A stretch of DNA of 64,000 nucleotides from Planctomycetota bacterium (GCA_963204725.1 CAUJHH010000054.1:62001-126000), one strand, 5' to 3'. Shown: positions 34,754-43,996, counted from the stretch's first letter. Numbers and translations: made by a program. Notes: generated by a model from the sequence alone, not told the origin.

Positions 34754-35203
34754 ATGAAACGCAATCGCTCTCCAAGTCTGATCACAGCGATGCTGGCGCT
34801 GCTTGCCGCGCCCTTCGCTTCGGCGGTGGTGGTGCTCGCACAATCGAGTGCGGAGAGCCAGCCCGAGCCCACAGAATCGATCGCCGCACCGAGACCGGCG
34901 TTGATCAGCCATGTTGTGCTGATCACCCTTCGCGATGCGAACGACGCGGACGCCCTCGTCTCGGACTGCGATCGGCTGCTCGGCACGATTCCTTCGGTGG
35001 TCTCGTACTCATGCGGTACACCCCTCGACACCGGGCGAGCGAGCGTCGACGGGACGTACCACGTCGGTGTCTACCTCGGATTCGAGTCCGCGACGGGATA
35101 CACGCAGTATCTTGAGCACGAGAGCCACCTCGCGTTGGTCGAGGCATGGAAGGCCCGCACCGAGTCGATGCGGATCTTCGACATCGCCGACCCGACACCC
35201 TGA
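34754..35203 (+). CDS. Secreted Dabb-domain protein
   Basis: 149 residues from ATG 34754; ATG 34709, overlapping the murQ stop, would give 15 more residues. The N-terminus is a signal peptide (SLITAMLALLAAPFASA). The mature part has the stress-responsive alpha/beta barrel (Dabb) pattern: ISHVVLITLRDANDADALVSDC, TYHVGVYLGFESATGYTQYLEHESH and MRIFDIADPTP, with the central YLEHESH typical of the fold. Dabb domains usually form small dimeric barrels and their function is often unknown. Secretion is less usual for the family. Confidence 0.72.
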   Translation: MKRNRSPSLITAMLALLAAPFASAVVVLAQSSAESQPEPTESIAAPRPALISHVVLITLRDANDADALVSDCDRLLGTIPSVVSYSCGTPLDTGRASVDGTYHVGVYLGFESATGYTQYLEHESHLALVEAWKARTESMRIFDIADPTP

Positions 35204-35245
35204 CGGCCTCGGGCGTGAAGATCCGACGTGCCAGAGAGAAGCCGC

Positions 35246-36286
35246 ATGATTCGTGTTCTGCAACTTGGACTGGGTCCACTCGGGCGAATGATCGTCGAGC
35301 AGATTCATCGCTCCGGCACTGGGATTGTCGCCGCTGCGATTGATCCCGATTCCATGATGCGGGGCAAGCGACTGTCGGACGTCACAACCGACTACGGACC
35401 TGTCAACCCCACCATCCTCGGCACGATTGAAGAGATCGATTCCGAATCGGCGTTCGATGCCGCGATCGTGTCCACGTCGTCGTCGCTCGCGGCGTGCAGG
35501 CCGACGTTTGAGCGATTGCTCGCCCGAGGCATGGCCGTCGTGAGCACCTGCGAGGAACTGCTGTTTCCCTGGCTTCGGCATCGGGATCTGGCCGGGGAGC
35601 TTGACGACCTTGCACGAAGCACCGGCGGGCGGCTCCTCGGAACGGGCGTGAACCCCGGATTCCTGATGGACACGCTCCCTGTTGCGGCAACAGCCGTGTG
35701 CGCGAACGTCCGAGGAGTGCTGATCGAGCGCGTCCAGGACGCTACAACGCGGCGGATTCCATTCCAGAAGAAGATCGGCGCAGGGCTCACGCCCGCAGAG
35801 TTCTCCAGACGGGTCGCGGACCAATCGCTTCGGCATGTCGGGCTGGGGGAGTCGCTCCATTTCGTGGCGCACTACCTCGGCTTGAAGCCGGACGCGTGGA
35901 GCGAGTCCATCGAGCCCGTCTTGGCGGAGAAGCCCGTTGCGTGGACCATGGGCACGATCCCCCCCGGCAACGCGATCGGCGTGCATCAATCCGCTCAAGG
36001 GATGCGGAACGGTCGGGAGGTCATCCGGCTCGAATTCATAGCGGCGATCGGGCAGCCCGATCCCCATGATCGCGTGCGGATCGATGCCGAGCCGCCGATC
36101 GATCTGGTGCTGCGAGGCGGGGTTCACGGCGATCTCGCCACGGTCAATATTGTTGTGAACGCACTGCCCTGCCTGATCGATGCCGCGCCCGGGTTGCACA
36201 CCATGGCCACGATCCGCCCCGTCCACGCCCGCTCGCTGACGAATCGACCCGTCGGCGGTCGTCCCGCCGCCCATATCCTTTCTTGA
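35246..36286 (+). CDS. 2,4-diaminopentanoate dehydrogenase-like oxidoreductase
   Basis: 346 residues from ATG 35246; AGAGAGAAG lies upstream. An NAD(P)-binding Rossmann segment opens the protein (VLQLGLGPLGRMIVEQIH). The middle contains VVSTCEELLFPW and LLGTGVNPGFLMDTLPVAAT, which in my reading characterise the diaminopentanoate dehydrogenase/dihydrodipicolinate-reductase-like family, followed by RRIPFQKKIGAGLTPAEF. In ornithine-fermenting bacteria this enzyme (Ord) oxidises 2,4-diaminopentanoate to 2-amino-4-oxopentanoate. Whether that substrate exists here is unknown. The next gene, 60 bases on, encodes a PLP enzyme that could act on the same type of compound. Confidence 0.75.
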   Translation: MIRVLQLGLGPLGRMIVEQIHRSGTGIVAAAIDPDSMMRGKRLSDVTTDYGPVNPTILGTIEEIDSESAFDAAIVSTSSSLAACRPTFERLLARGMAVVSTCEELLFPWLRHRDLAGELDDLARSTGGRLLGTGVNPGFLMDTLPVAATAVCANVRGVLIERVQDATTRRIPFQKKIGAGLTPAEFSRRVADQSLRHVGLGESLHFVAHYLGLKPDAWSESIEPVLAEKPVAWTMGTIPPGNAIGVHQSAQGMRNGREVIRLEFIAAIGQPDPHDRVRIDAEPPIDLVLRGGVHGDLATVNIVVNALPCLIDAAPGLHTMATIRPVHARSLTNRPVGGRPAAHILS

Positions 36287-36346
36287 GGCACACATCCCTC
36301 GTTGGGAATCGCCAGTACGGACGCCGACGCCCCCGAAAGGCCACGG

Positions 36347-37555
36347 ATGCCAAAGCTCCCGATCGAGTGCTCAACCGCGACGAACACCACCATGGATGGA
36401 CGCAACATACTCGCGTTCGCAGGCTGCAACTACCTCGGTCTTGCCAACGACCCGCGTGTGCTCCAGGCCGTGAGGGCCGGGCTTGACCGATACGGCCTGT
36501 CCACCACGGCATCGCGTGAGACGACCGGCAACACCACCGCGTTCGATGAACTCGAACTCGCCCTATCGCGATTCTTGGGCATGGAGCGTTCGCTGCTCCT
36601 TGCGGACGGATACACGGCCAACATCGCCATGGCACAGGCCCTCGCGACCCGGTTCCGCACCGTGCTGATCGACGCCAAGAGCCATCATTCGGTGCATGAC
36701 GCCGCCCGCAGCGCGGGGCTCATCGTCGTTTCGTACCCGCACGGCGATACCGCGGCTGCCGCGCGGCTCGCGCGAATGCACACCGACGCCGATCCCGCCG
36801 GGGCAATCGCGATCCTGACCGATGGCGTCTTCACCTCCGATGGCGCGATCGCGAAGTTGCCGGATCTGCTCGCGGCACTGCCGAATGACCGCTCGCTGCT
36901 GGTCGTGGACGACTGCCACGGCGTGTGCGTCCTCGGGCCAGAAGGCCGCGGAACGATCACTCACTTCGGCCTCTCGGATCCGCGCCTCATCGTGACGACC
37001 ACGCTCGCCAAGGGCTTCGGCTCCTACGGCGGATGCATCGCGGGTGCGGCATGGTTCGTGGAACTGGCCCGGGCTGTGTCCGGGATCTACCGGTGCTCAA
37101 CGCCGATCCCTCCCGCCGTTGCGATGGCCGCGAACGAAGCGATCCGGATCGTGCTGGCGGAGCCGGAGCGACTCGACCGTCTTCGCAGCAATATCGCAAG
37201 GCTGAGAGGACGGCTGAGCGAGTTGGGGCTGCCGATCATCGCGGACGGCCCATTGATCCCGATCTTCGCGTTCGTTCTCGATGGCCCGGAGCGGATGGAT
37301 CGAGTGCATCGCTCGCTCCTCAGCGACGGGATCCTCGCGCCATACATCAAGTACCCCAATGGACCAGCGGAAGCCTTCTTCCGGGTTGTCGTCAACGCGG
37401 CGCACACGAACGAGCAGATCGATCGGCTCGCCGATGCGTTTGCTCGCCGCCTGCCCGCGATGGGTCTCTTGCCAGCCGTATTGCACGTTGGTTCAGCGTG
37501 CGGGCCGGATCTCGAGTCGCCAGCGAGACGCTCGTCCGTCGAGGGCGTTGCCTGA
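36347..37555 (+). CDS. BioF/Kbl-like PLP-dependent alpha-oxoamine synthase
   Basis: 402 residues from ATG 36347, with GAAAGG six bases upstream. Fold type I PLP enzyme of the alpha-oxoamine synthase group: LAFAGCNYLGLANDPRVLQA, SRETTGNTTAFDELE, DDCHGVCVLGPEGRGT (PLP-binding Asp), and TTTLAKGFGSYGG with the PLP lysine at residue 222. The group includes 8-amino-7-oxononanoate synthase, 2-amino-3-ketobutyrate CoA ligase and serine palmitoyltransferase. The specific reaction is not clear because no biotin or threonine genes are near. Its 3' end overlaps the YcfL-like gene on the other strand by 63 bases. Confidence 0.82.
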   Translation: MPKLPIECSTATNTTMDGRNILAFAGCNYLGLANDPRVLQAVRAGLDRYGLSTTASRETTGNTTAFDELELALSRFLGMERSLLLADGYTANIAMAQALATRFRTVLIDAKSHHSVHDAARSAGLIVVSYPHGDTAAAARLARMHTDADPAGAIAILTDGVFTSDGAIAKLPDLLAALPNDRSLLVVDDCHGVCVLGPEGRGTITHFGLSDPRLIVTTTLAKGFGSYGGCIAGAAWFVELARAVSGIYRCSTPIPPAVAMAANEAIRIVLAEPERLDRLRSNIARLRGRLSELGLPIIADGPLIPIFAFVLDGPERMDRVHRSLLSDGILAPYIKYPNGPAEAFFRVVVNAAHTNEQIDRLADAFARRLPAMGLLPAVLHVGSACGPDLESPARRSSVEGVA

Positions 37556-37930
37556 CATGAAGACCTGGGAGCGTGCGGGCATCCGCATGTATCGCCACTC
37601 CCCTTCCTCCTGAACCGGCACCTGCTGATCGTTCAGCCAGAAGAACCGGTATTGCACGTTCAACTCGGCCCCATTGGTCAGCGCCCGTACCGGAACGTTG
37701 ACGCTCAGCGGCTGCCCCGGAGTTCGATCCTCCACAGGAGCAGAGACTCCGATGTAGGGCTGCAAACCCTCAAGGGCGACGACCGTCGGGTAGTTCTCCA
37801 TCAACGTCGGATCGGCCATCGCGCCGGGCGGCGGCTTGTCCGAACTCTTGCACCCGGCAGCCAGCATTCCTGTGCCGAGCAGCGAGACGATGCCAATGAG
37901 CGTTGTGATGCGAGCGTTCGGGCGATTCAT
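37493..37930 (-). CDS. YcfL-like DUF1425 lipoprotein
   Basis: 145 residues from ATG 37930. Signal sequence with lipobox LLAAGC(K), so outer-membrane or periplasmic lipid anchoring is likely. The mature region ends in RFFWLNDQQVPVQEEGEWRY, similar to the YcfL/DUF1425 family. In E. coli ycfL lies beside lpoB, and here two LpoB-like genes are in the same minus-strand run. The exact role is unknown; an accessory function in cell-wall synthesis is inferred from neighbours. Confidence 0.75.
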   Translation of the reverse strand: MNRPNARITTLIGIVSLLGTGMLAAGCKSSDKPPPGAMADPTLMENYPTVVALEGLQPYIGVSAPVEDRTPGQPLSVNVPVRALTNGAELNVQYRFFWLNDQQVPVQEEGEWRYMRMPARSQVFMSGNALDGRASRWRLEIRPAR

Positions 37931-37979
37931 GACTCATTCTCCGTTCTGCCCGCAGTGTCGCGAGCGTGTGCGATGGATC

Positions 37980-39710
37980 TCAAGGAGAGGGCGAACCGAC
38001 GTGCGGGTCTGCCCTCAGCGAAGCCGCGAACTCCGCGACCTGCTTTGACTTGGCTCGATAGGGAGGGTGCTCCTGCCCAAACAGCCTGGCATACCCCGCG
38101 GTGCCGGGCTGGGGACAGGCGAGCGAGTTGCCGCCCTCAAGGATGTGGACGCCGACCTGCTCGAGTTCATCTCCGGGGTCGACCACGATCCCCTCGAGTC
38201 GATAGAACTCCAACAGGTCCGCAAGCGTGAGGCCCAAGAGCGAGCCGCGGGTGTGATAGCGGGCCATCGACTCGTGCGTGGGAACTCGCACGCAGCGGCC
38301 GCCGAGAATGTACGGCAGCTCGTCTCCGGCGACGTCTCCCGCCCATCCATCGTTCCCGTAACGGATCTCTCCCGACCGCATCCACGTGAGCGGCATGGCC
38401 ACGGTTGGGAGCCGCACATACCTCAGCTGCACTCGGGTGCCCGAATCGGGAGCGGGCGGCTTCAGCCCCGCGAGGACCATCTCCGTCTGCCCGAGTCCGT
38501 CGATCATCAGACGCACGCTCGCGCCGGATTCCGGGAGTTCCAACGGCACGATATACGTGCGCTGCGGGAGCGATTCGAGGTGACGGAGATCGGCCCGCGC
38601 GGTCCCCTTCATCAGCGCGCCGAGCGCGGCCGCGGAGAGCCCGACGATCTGCGCGGTGCCGTTGTCGTCGTCAACGGACGCCGCAACCACCACGCCCCCG
38701 AGCAGCAGCGCGGTGCCGAGCGTGCTCTTGGCCGTTCGCACGTCCTCGAGGTTGTTCCACATGTGGTCGCGCGACATCTCGTTGACATCCGCTGCCTGCG
38801 CGATCGTCCGATGCCCGATCGCATCTCCATCGACCATCATCCCGCGCTGATCGCTGCGCGTGCGCGGCTCGAATCTTGCGAGCGCCTCGTCCGGGCCGTA
38901 GCCGACCTTTGAGGGCCCTCTCCCCGCGTCAACGATCAGGATCGTGCTCGCCCGGCCGCTCCGGATGGTGTCAACGGTTGCGGCAAGATCGGGCCGTAGT
39001 CTGACCGCTTGCTGGAAGTTGTCGGAGGCTTCTTCGGCGCGCCCGAGCGCGTGCGATGCGATGCCATGGAGCATGTAGCCGAGCGCAAAGTCTGTTGGGG
39101 AAGCCACGTATCCGTGATCGATGTATCCGTCGCCATCGCTCTCTTCCTCGCTCGCGGCACGCTTTGCGATATCGAGCGTACTCAGCCGTTCGCCAGCTTC
39201 GTTCACGCCGAAGTCTCTCAGCAAGAAAAGCGAGCTCTCCGCTGCAGCCCGCATGTTGCCCCAGTCTCCGATCGACCCCTTCTGGATTGCGACGTAGGCG
39301 TACGCCATGGCCTGCTCGAAGGGCTCGCCCTTCCAGATTCGGACGCCATCGCTGAACACAACGCTCGGCACTGTCTTGTCCGCGTTCAGGCCCTGGATCC
39401 GGAGCACCTCGTACACGCGGTTGGCGAGCGACTCGGCGTGTTCGGGAAGTCCGTCCGCCAGCGTGACCATCATCAGACGCTCTCGGTCCAGCAGGTACTG
39501 CTTGTCCGATAGCTTGGTCGCAACGCCGCGGTTGTAGAGATAGCCGCGAGCGCGGGCGTACTCGCCTCGGTCGACACGCATGGCATACGACTCATCGAGT
39601 CGATTGCCGGCGCAGCAGCCGAGGCCCAGGCAAAGGATGACCGCCGCGACACGAGCCCAGACGCTCGCGGCGCTCCGTTCATTCCATTCGCGTGTATCCA
39701 CCGCTGCCAC
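37980..39710 (-). CDS. COG3014-like lipoprotein
   Basis: 576 residues from GTG 39710, with AGGAG about nine bases upstream. The N-terminus has a short signal and a lipobox-like GLGCC. Downstream are helical repeats (EHAESLANRVYEVLRIQG, DFALGYMLHGIASHALGRAEEASDNFQQAV) of the tetratricopeptide type, then a beta-rich C-terminal half. The layout resembles the COG3014 family, which occurs beside ycfL and lpoB homologues in Vibrio and Shewanella. Function is not established. It sits between an LpoB-like gene and the YcfL-like gene on the same strand, so one operon is likely. Confidence 0.7.
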   Translation of the reverse strand: MAAVDTREWNERSAASVWARVAAVILCLGLGCCAGNRLDESYAMRVDRGEYARARGYLYNRGVATKLSDKQYLLDRERLMMVTLADGLPEHAESLANRVYEVLRIQGLNADKTVPSVVFSDGVRIWKGEPFEQAMAYAYVAIQKGSIGDWGNMRAAAESSLFLLRDFGVNEAGERLSTLDIAKRAASEEESDGDGYIDHGYVASPTDFALGYMLHGIASHALGRAEEASDNFQQAVRLRPDLAATVDTIRSGRASTILIVDAGRGPSKVGYGPDEALARFEPRTRSDQRGMMVDGDAIGHRTIAQAADVNEMSRDHMWNNLEDVRTAKSTLGTALLLGGVVVAASVDDDNGTAQIVGLSAAALGALMKGTARADLRHLESLPQRTYIVPLELPESGASVRLMIDGLGQTEMVLAGLKPPAPDSGTRVQLRYVRLPTVAMPLTWMRSGEIRYGNDGWAGDVAGDELPYILGGRCVRVPTHESMARYHTRGSLLGLTLADLLEFYRLEGIVVDPGDELEQVGVHILEGGNSLACPQPGTAGYARLFGQEHPPYRAKSKQVAEFAASLRADPHVGSPSP

Positions 39711-39750
39711 GTTGCATTCTCTCCTCGCACCCGAACTCCCTTCGGGCGCT

Positions 39751-40341
39751 TCAGTCGTATTGCTTCCCCACCGCGGCCCGTTTGATCTCGAAAGAGTCCG
39801 ACCAGATCACATTCCCGGACGCGAGGTCGAGCACACGCGTCTCGAATGAGTACAGATCCGTCCGGTCCACTCCCGCCGAACGCGTCACCGATCGCAGCAC
39901 GCCCCGCATGGCGTGGGTCGGGGATCGCCCGGCGCCCGCGAGCGCCGCCTCCGCTCCGACTCGTTCCTTCAGTTGGCGAAGCTGGGCGGCGGGGATCACG
40001 AACGCCACATTCCGCTGTGATCCGAGCGACCCGATCGGTGTCGAGGCACGGATCCGCTCCATCAGGTACCACTGCTCGGAAACGGGAACCACATCCGAGG
40101 AGAGGTTCTCAACCCGATCGATCGCGACAACCAATCGCTCGGACGACGGCGATCGCTCGCGCAGAAAATCGCTGGCCGCGAGGCTCGCCGCGATCTGCAC
40201 GGAGAGCTCCTTGACGTCGTCCGTCGTCAGCCGGGTCGACTTCTGGGTGCTCGCGCAGGCGCCCATGGTCGCCGCCACACCGAGCGAGAGCGCCGCGAGA
40301 AGGAACCAGTGCGCCACATGTTCGATCGGCCAGATCCTCAC
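39751..40341 (-). CDS. LpoB-like penicillin-binding protein activator, second copy
   Basis: 196 residues from GTG 40341, which overlaps the stop of the first copy (GTGA); GTG 40350 would add three codons. Signal peptide with lipobox MGAC at about residue 30. The mature domain follows the LpoB/COG3417 plan: DVKELSVQIAASLAASDFL, LVVAIDRVENLSSDVV, IPAAQLRQLKERV, MRGVLRSVTRS and VLDLASGNVIWSDSFEIKR. LpoB activates class A penicillin-binding proteins from the outer membrane. Here two similar genes are tandem, possibly for two synthases. Confidence 0.78.
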   Translation of the reverse strand: MRIWPIEHVAHWFLLAALSLGVAATMGACASTQKSTRLTTDDVKELSVQIAASLAASDFLRERSPSSERLVVAIDRVENLSSDVVPVSEQWYLMERIRASTPIGSLGSQRNVAFVIPAAQLRQLKERVGAEAALAGAGRSPTHAMRGVLRSVTRSAGVDRTDLYSFETRVLDLASGNVIWSDSFEIKRAAVGKQYD

Positions 40342-40955
40342 GACCCCCACCGCTTGCTCTCGTAGTCCTTCGTCCAGACGATCTCGCCACTGGTGAAGCT
40401 GACGAGCTGGAATGTCATGAGATAGAGCGAGGTATCGCCTCTCGCGACGCGGTACATCGTGCCGTTCAGGAAATAGGTGCTCGCCTGATCGATGCGATCA
40501 CCCACCGCGGCGCCCGATGGCCCCGTCTCCATCGCTCGCAGCTCCTGCAGCTGGGCCTTCGAGATCAGGAACCGGAAGTTCTGGCGGAACGTCTGCGATT
40601 GCATGAGCCGGTTCTTCATCTTCTCGCGCACGAGCTCGAATTCGGCCGAGGAGATATTCCCCGTCTTGTTCATGATGTCGCCATACACGATTGTCGAGCG
40701 AACGCCCTGTTGGAACGCGGGCACACCGGGCAGGTCCATGACCAGCCCCGACGCCAACTGCTCCGCAAACTCCATGTAGTCCGCAGGAAGAACCCGCACA
40801 TCTCTCGCCTCGGCCGGGGTCGAGTGACCGACATCAACTCGACCGGAGGGCAGCCCGCGGGGTGGGTCATTCGTCGAGCACCCGGCCGCAAAGACTGCCA
40901 TCCCAAGTGCCAGACCCACACCCAACTTGCCCACCTCTCGCATGCTCGCAGCCAT
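40338..40955 (-). CDS. LpoB-like penicillin-binding protein activator, first copy
   Basis: 205 residues from ATG 40955, chosen because GGAGG lies five bases upstream; ATG 40967 gives four extra codons but no ribosome-binding site. The lipobox is FAAGC. The mature protein matches LpoB: MEFAEQLASGLVMDLPGVP, VYGDIMNKTGNISSAEFEL, RFLISKAQLQELRAMETG, YFLNGTMYRVARGDTS, and LVSFTSGEIVWTKDYESKR. It is the first gene of the minus-strand envelope operon. The ~200-base gap to the divergent kinase gene should hold its promoter. Confidence 0.82.
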   Translation of the reverse strand: MAASMREVGKLGVGLALGMAVFAAGCSTNDPPRGLPSGRVDVGHSTPAEARDVRVLPADYMEFAEQLASGLVMDLPGVPAFQQGVRSTIVYGDIMNKTGNISSAEFELVREKMKNRLMQSQTFRQNFRFLISKAQLQELRAMETGPSGAAVGDRIDQASTYFLNGTMYRVARGDTSLYLMTFQLVSFTSGEIVWTKDYESKRWGS

Positions 40956-41153
40956 CGCGGCCTCCATTCTTTGTTAGCGTCTACTAAATGATACGAGGGA
41001 CCCCGCAGAAAGTTTCCCAATCTCTCGACTGCTTGCCGAACTCGATCGGCCCTGCCAAGATGATCCAAACCGGGCATGTTCCCGGCCCGAACGGACGTGT
41101 GACCCGCCTCGCTGGGGCGGGTGCACGCTCTCAAACGCTGGATCTGCAAGATC

Positions 41154-43238
41154 ATGGAACCACTGGGCCGCACGCGAGCCCTCCTCATCCCCGGCCTCAT
41201 CGTCATCGTGGTGACGGTCGTGATGTCGATCGTGATCGCGCAGGCCATGAACCCCAACATCGGGCTCGGTGTTGTAGGAGCGGGGCTGGTCTGCCTGGTC
41301 TGGATCGTGATGGTCGCTCCCGGCGGCTTGCTGGCCCGCGAGCGTCGGGCCGTCGCGGCGCTCGCTCAGAGTGAACGACGGTATCGCACCCTCGTCCAAA
41401 CGGCTCAGGATCTGATCTGGTCGGTCGACGCCTCGGGCGAGTGGACGTTTGTGAACGACGCGGCCCGCGCGATCTATGGCTTGGAGCCCGAGACCGTCAT
41501 CGGCACCACATTGATGGAGCGTGCCGAGGATGGCAAGGGAGAGGGTGACGCACAGATGTTGATCCGGGCGATGCGGGGCGAGCCCTGCATCGGGCAGGTG
41601 CGCCGCCACCGGCGCGCCGATGGGTCGCTGGTCGACCTCGCGTTTAACGCCGCGGCGCTGCGCGACTCCGACGGCAATGTCATCGGAGCGACCGGCACCG
41701 CCTCGGACATCACCGAACGCATCCGAACCGAGCGTGAGCTGGAACGCAGCGAGGCCCAGCTGCGCCTGGTGACCGACGCGCTGCCGGTGCTGATCTCGTA
41801 CGTCGATTCCGAGCGTGTGATCCGATTCGCGAATCGCCAGCACGCGGATTGGCTGCGACGACCCGCCGGCAGCATCGCGGGCCGACCGATCGACGAGGTA
41901 CTCGACGAAGAGACACTCGACGAGGCCGCCGAGCATATCGATGCCGCGCTCGCGGGCGAGCACGTCTCATTTACGCGCACCTTCGAGCATCCGACGCTCG
42001 GCCTGCGACACCTCCGCGTCGACCTCGAGCCCCACATCGTCACCCAGCCATGGGCCGACCCGGGCGCTGCCGGATTTGTCGCACTGATCACCGACGAGAC
42101 TGAGCGGCTCAAGATGGAGACCGAGCTCCGGCACGTGCAGATGATGGAGGCCGTGGGGCAACTCGCGAGCGGCGTCGCGCACGACTTCAACAACCTCCTC
42201 ACGGCAATGTTCTCGCAGATCGCGGTCGCCCGCGTCAGACTCGGTTCCAACCATGGCGCAGCAGAGGTCATCGAGGAGCTCGAGCTGACCGCCCAGCAGG
42301 CGCGGGGCGTCGCCAAATTCCTCCTCTCGCTGGGACGCAAGGGCTCCGCAGACCGCACCCACGTCGAGCTGCTCAACCTTGTCACGCGAGCCGGACAGAT
42401 GCTGCGACGCGTGCTCCCCTCGTCGATCAACCTCGACATCCAGTCCGACGCCGGCGGCAAGGTCTGGGTCTATGCCGACAGCGTCCAGTTGCAGCAGGCG
42501 CTGCTGAACCTTGCGCTCAATGCCCGCGACGCGATGCCGTCGGGAGGCACGCTCACCGTGATCGTCTCGACAGAGCCGGCCCCCGACGAGCACCGCAATC
42601 CCTCCGCGTTGCTCTCGGTCGCGGACACCGGCCACGGCATGGAGCCCGAGGTGCTCGCCCACATCTTTGAGCCGTTCTTCACGACCAAGCCAAAGGGCCA
42701 GGGCACCGGGCTCGGGCTGTCGATCATCCGAGGCATCATTGAGGAGCACGGGGGCACAATCACCGCCCGGTCGATCATCGGTCGCGGATCGGAGTTCACC
42801 GTGCGCCTGCCAACGGTGAAACCACCCCAGGAACTTACCCCAGATTCTGAGCACGCGTCGAATAGCGGCGAGCGTCCGACAGTCGTCCTCGCCTCAAATA
42901 ACAGGCATATTCGTGAGATTCTCGCGACCGCGCTCGCAGGTGAACGGTTCTCTGTCACGCAGGTCTCGAATGCCGAGGATCTGGTTCGACGCGTCCGCGA
43001 GGGCCTGACCCGCGTACATGGTGTCGTGGTGGACCTCGGGCCCGTGCCGGGAGCGTCGAGCATCGCGGACCTGCGCCGGTCCGGTTGGCTGGGCCCCGTG
43101 CTGCTGGTCACCGACGGCCACACGCCGGAGACGGACCCATGCACGCGACCGCTGCACAAACCGTTCGCCGTGACGACGCTGCTGAGCGCCGTTCGAGAAA
43201 TGATGTCGACGCCGCAAGGACGTGGAGGTCTCCCATGA
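41154..43238 (+). CDS. PAS-domain histidine kinase with degenerate receiver domain
   Basis: 694 residues from ATG 41154 (GTG 41121 would add eleven codons). Two membrane segments lie at the N-terminus. Two PAS-type sensor domains follow (RYRTLVQTAQDLIWSVD; RLVTDALPVLISYVD). The phosphorylation motif is GVAHDFNNLLTAMFSQ, with the N box (NLALNARDAMPSGG), DTGHGM and GTGLGLSIIRGIIEEHGG of the kinase domain. A C-terminal receiver-like domain keeps the acceptor-like Asp (VVVDLGPVPG) and the HKPF lysine, but the acidic pair at the start is replaced (VVLASNNRHI). It overlaps the next regulator gene (ATGA). The receiver is probably weakly phosphorylated or only structural. Confidence 0.9.
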   Translation: MEPLGRTRALLIPGLIVIVVTVVMSIVIAQAMNPNIGLGVVGAGLVCLVWIVMVAPGGLLARERRAVAALAQSERRYRTLVQTAQDLIWSVDASGEWTFVNDAARAIYGLEPETVIGTTLMERAEDGKGEGDAQMLIRAMRGEPCIGQVRRHRRADGSLVDLAFNAAALRDSDGNVIGATGTASDITERIRTERELERSEAQLRLVTDALPVLISYVDSERVIRFANRQHADWLRRPAGSIAGRPIDEVLDEETLDEAAEHIDAALAGEHVSFTRTFEHPTLGLRHLRVDLEPHIVTQPWADPGAAGFVALITDETERLKMETELRHVQMMEAVGQLASGVAHDFNNLLTAMFSQIAVARVRLGSNHGAAEVIEELELTAQQARGVAKFLLSLGRKGSADRTHVELLNLVTRAGQMLRRVLPSSINLDIQSDAGGKVWVYADSVQLQQALLNLALNARDAMPSGGTLTVIVSTEPAPDEHRNPSALLSVADTGHGMEPEVLAHIFEPFFTTKPKGQGTGLGLSIIRGIIEEHGGTITARSIIGRGSEFTVRLPTVKPPQELTPDSEHASNSGERPTVVLASNNRHIREILATALAGERFSVTQVSNAEDLVRRVREGLTRVHGVVVDLGPVPGASSIADLRRSGWLGPVLLVTDGHTPETDPCTRPLHKPFAVTTLLSAVREMMSTPQGRGGLP

Positions 43239-43891
43239 GCAAGCCGATCGGTGTGGTGCTCGCCGATGATCACACCATGGTGCGGGGCGCGCTGGCCGCG
43301 TGGCTCAACGCCACAGACGACATCGGCGTGCTCGCCGATGTGACCAACGCCGAGGAAGCGATCCAGGCGTGCCTGAAGCACGAGCCAAACGTGCTCGTGC
43401 TGGACATCGACATGCCCGGGCTCTCCTGCTTCGATGCGGCGCGAACCATCCGGGCACGCTGTCCCTCGACGCGCATCATCTTCTTGAGCGCGTTCTTCCA
43501 CGATCGCTACATTCAGGAGGCGCTGGCCGTCGAGGCATCCGGTTACCTCACCAAGGGCGAGCCGCCCCAGACCGTCGAGTCCGCGATCCGGCTCGCCGCA
43601 GGGGGTGGCGTCTGCTTCTCCGATCAGGTCCAGACCCGAATGGTCATCGGTCCCGACGGCGCACGCCTGAGCGATGGCACAAAGACACGCGTGGAGACGC
43701 TCACTCCCAGAGAGCTCGAGATCCTCCGCTACCTTGCGCGTGGCATGTCGAAGAAAGAGATCGCTCAGACCATGTCGCTGAGCGTCAAGACCGTCGACAA
43801 CCATTGCACCAACCTCATGATGAAGCTCGACATCCACGACCGAGTGGAACTGGCGAGATTCGCCATCCGCGAGGGCTTGGCGGAGCCCTGA
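43235..43891 (+). CDS. LuxR/NarL-family response regulator
   Basis: 218 residues from ATG 43235, overlapping the kinase stop. The receiver has Asp11/Asp12 (LADDHTMVRG), phospho-acceptor Asp57 (LVLDIDMPGL) and the YLTKGEPP lysine. The C-terminal helix-turn-helix is typical: LTPRELEILRYLARGMSKKE then VKTVDNHCTNLMMKLDI. It is most likely phosphorylated by the kinase just upstream. Target genes are not evident; neighbours include a Fur-family regulator and a lipoprotein. Confidence 0.94.
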   Translation: MSKPIGVVLADDHTMVRGALAAWLNATDDIGVLADVTNAEEAIQACLKHEPNVLVLDIDMPGLSCFDAARTIRARCPSTRIIFLSAFFHDRYIQEALAVEASGYLTKGEPPQTVESAIRLAAGGGVCFSDQVQTRMVIGPDGARLSDGTKTRVETLTPRELEILRYLARGMSKKEIAQTMSLSVKTVDNHCTNLMMKLDIHDRVELARFAIREGLAEP

Positions 43892-43996
43892 ACGCAGGAC
43901 TGTGCGGCGCGAGGCCGCGAGGTCGGCCGAGCCCGCCCATCTCCATTCACACGCTGATCGCCCGTCGGCCGTTCGTGCCCGCCCATACCATGGGCC

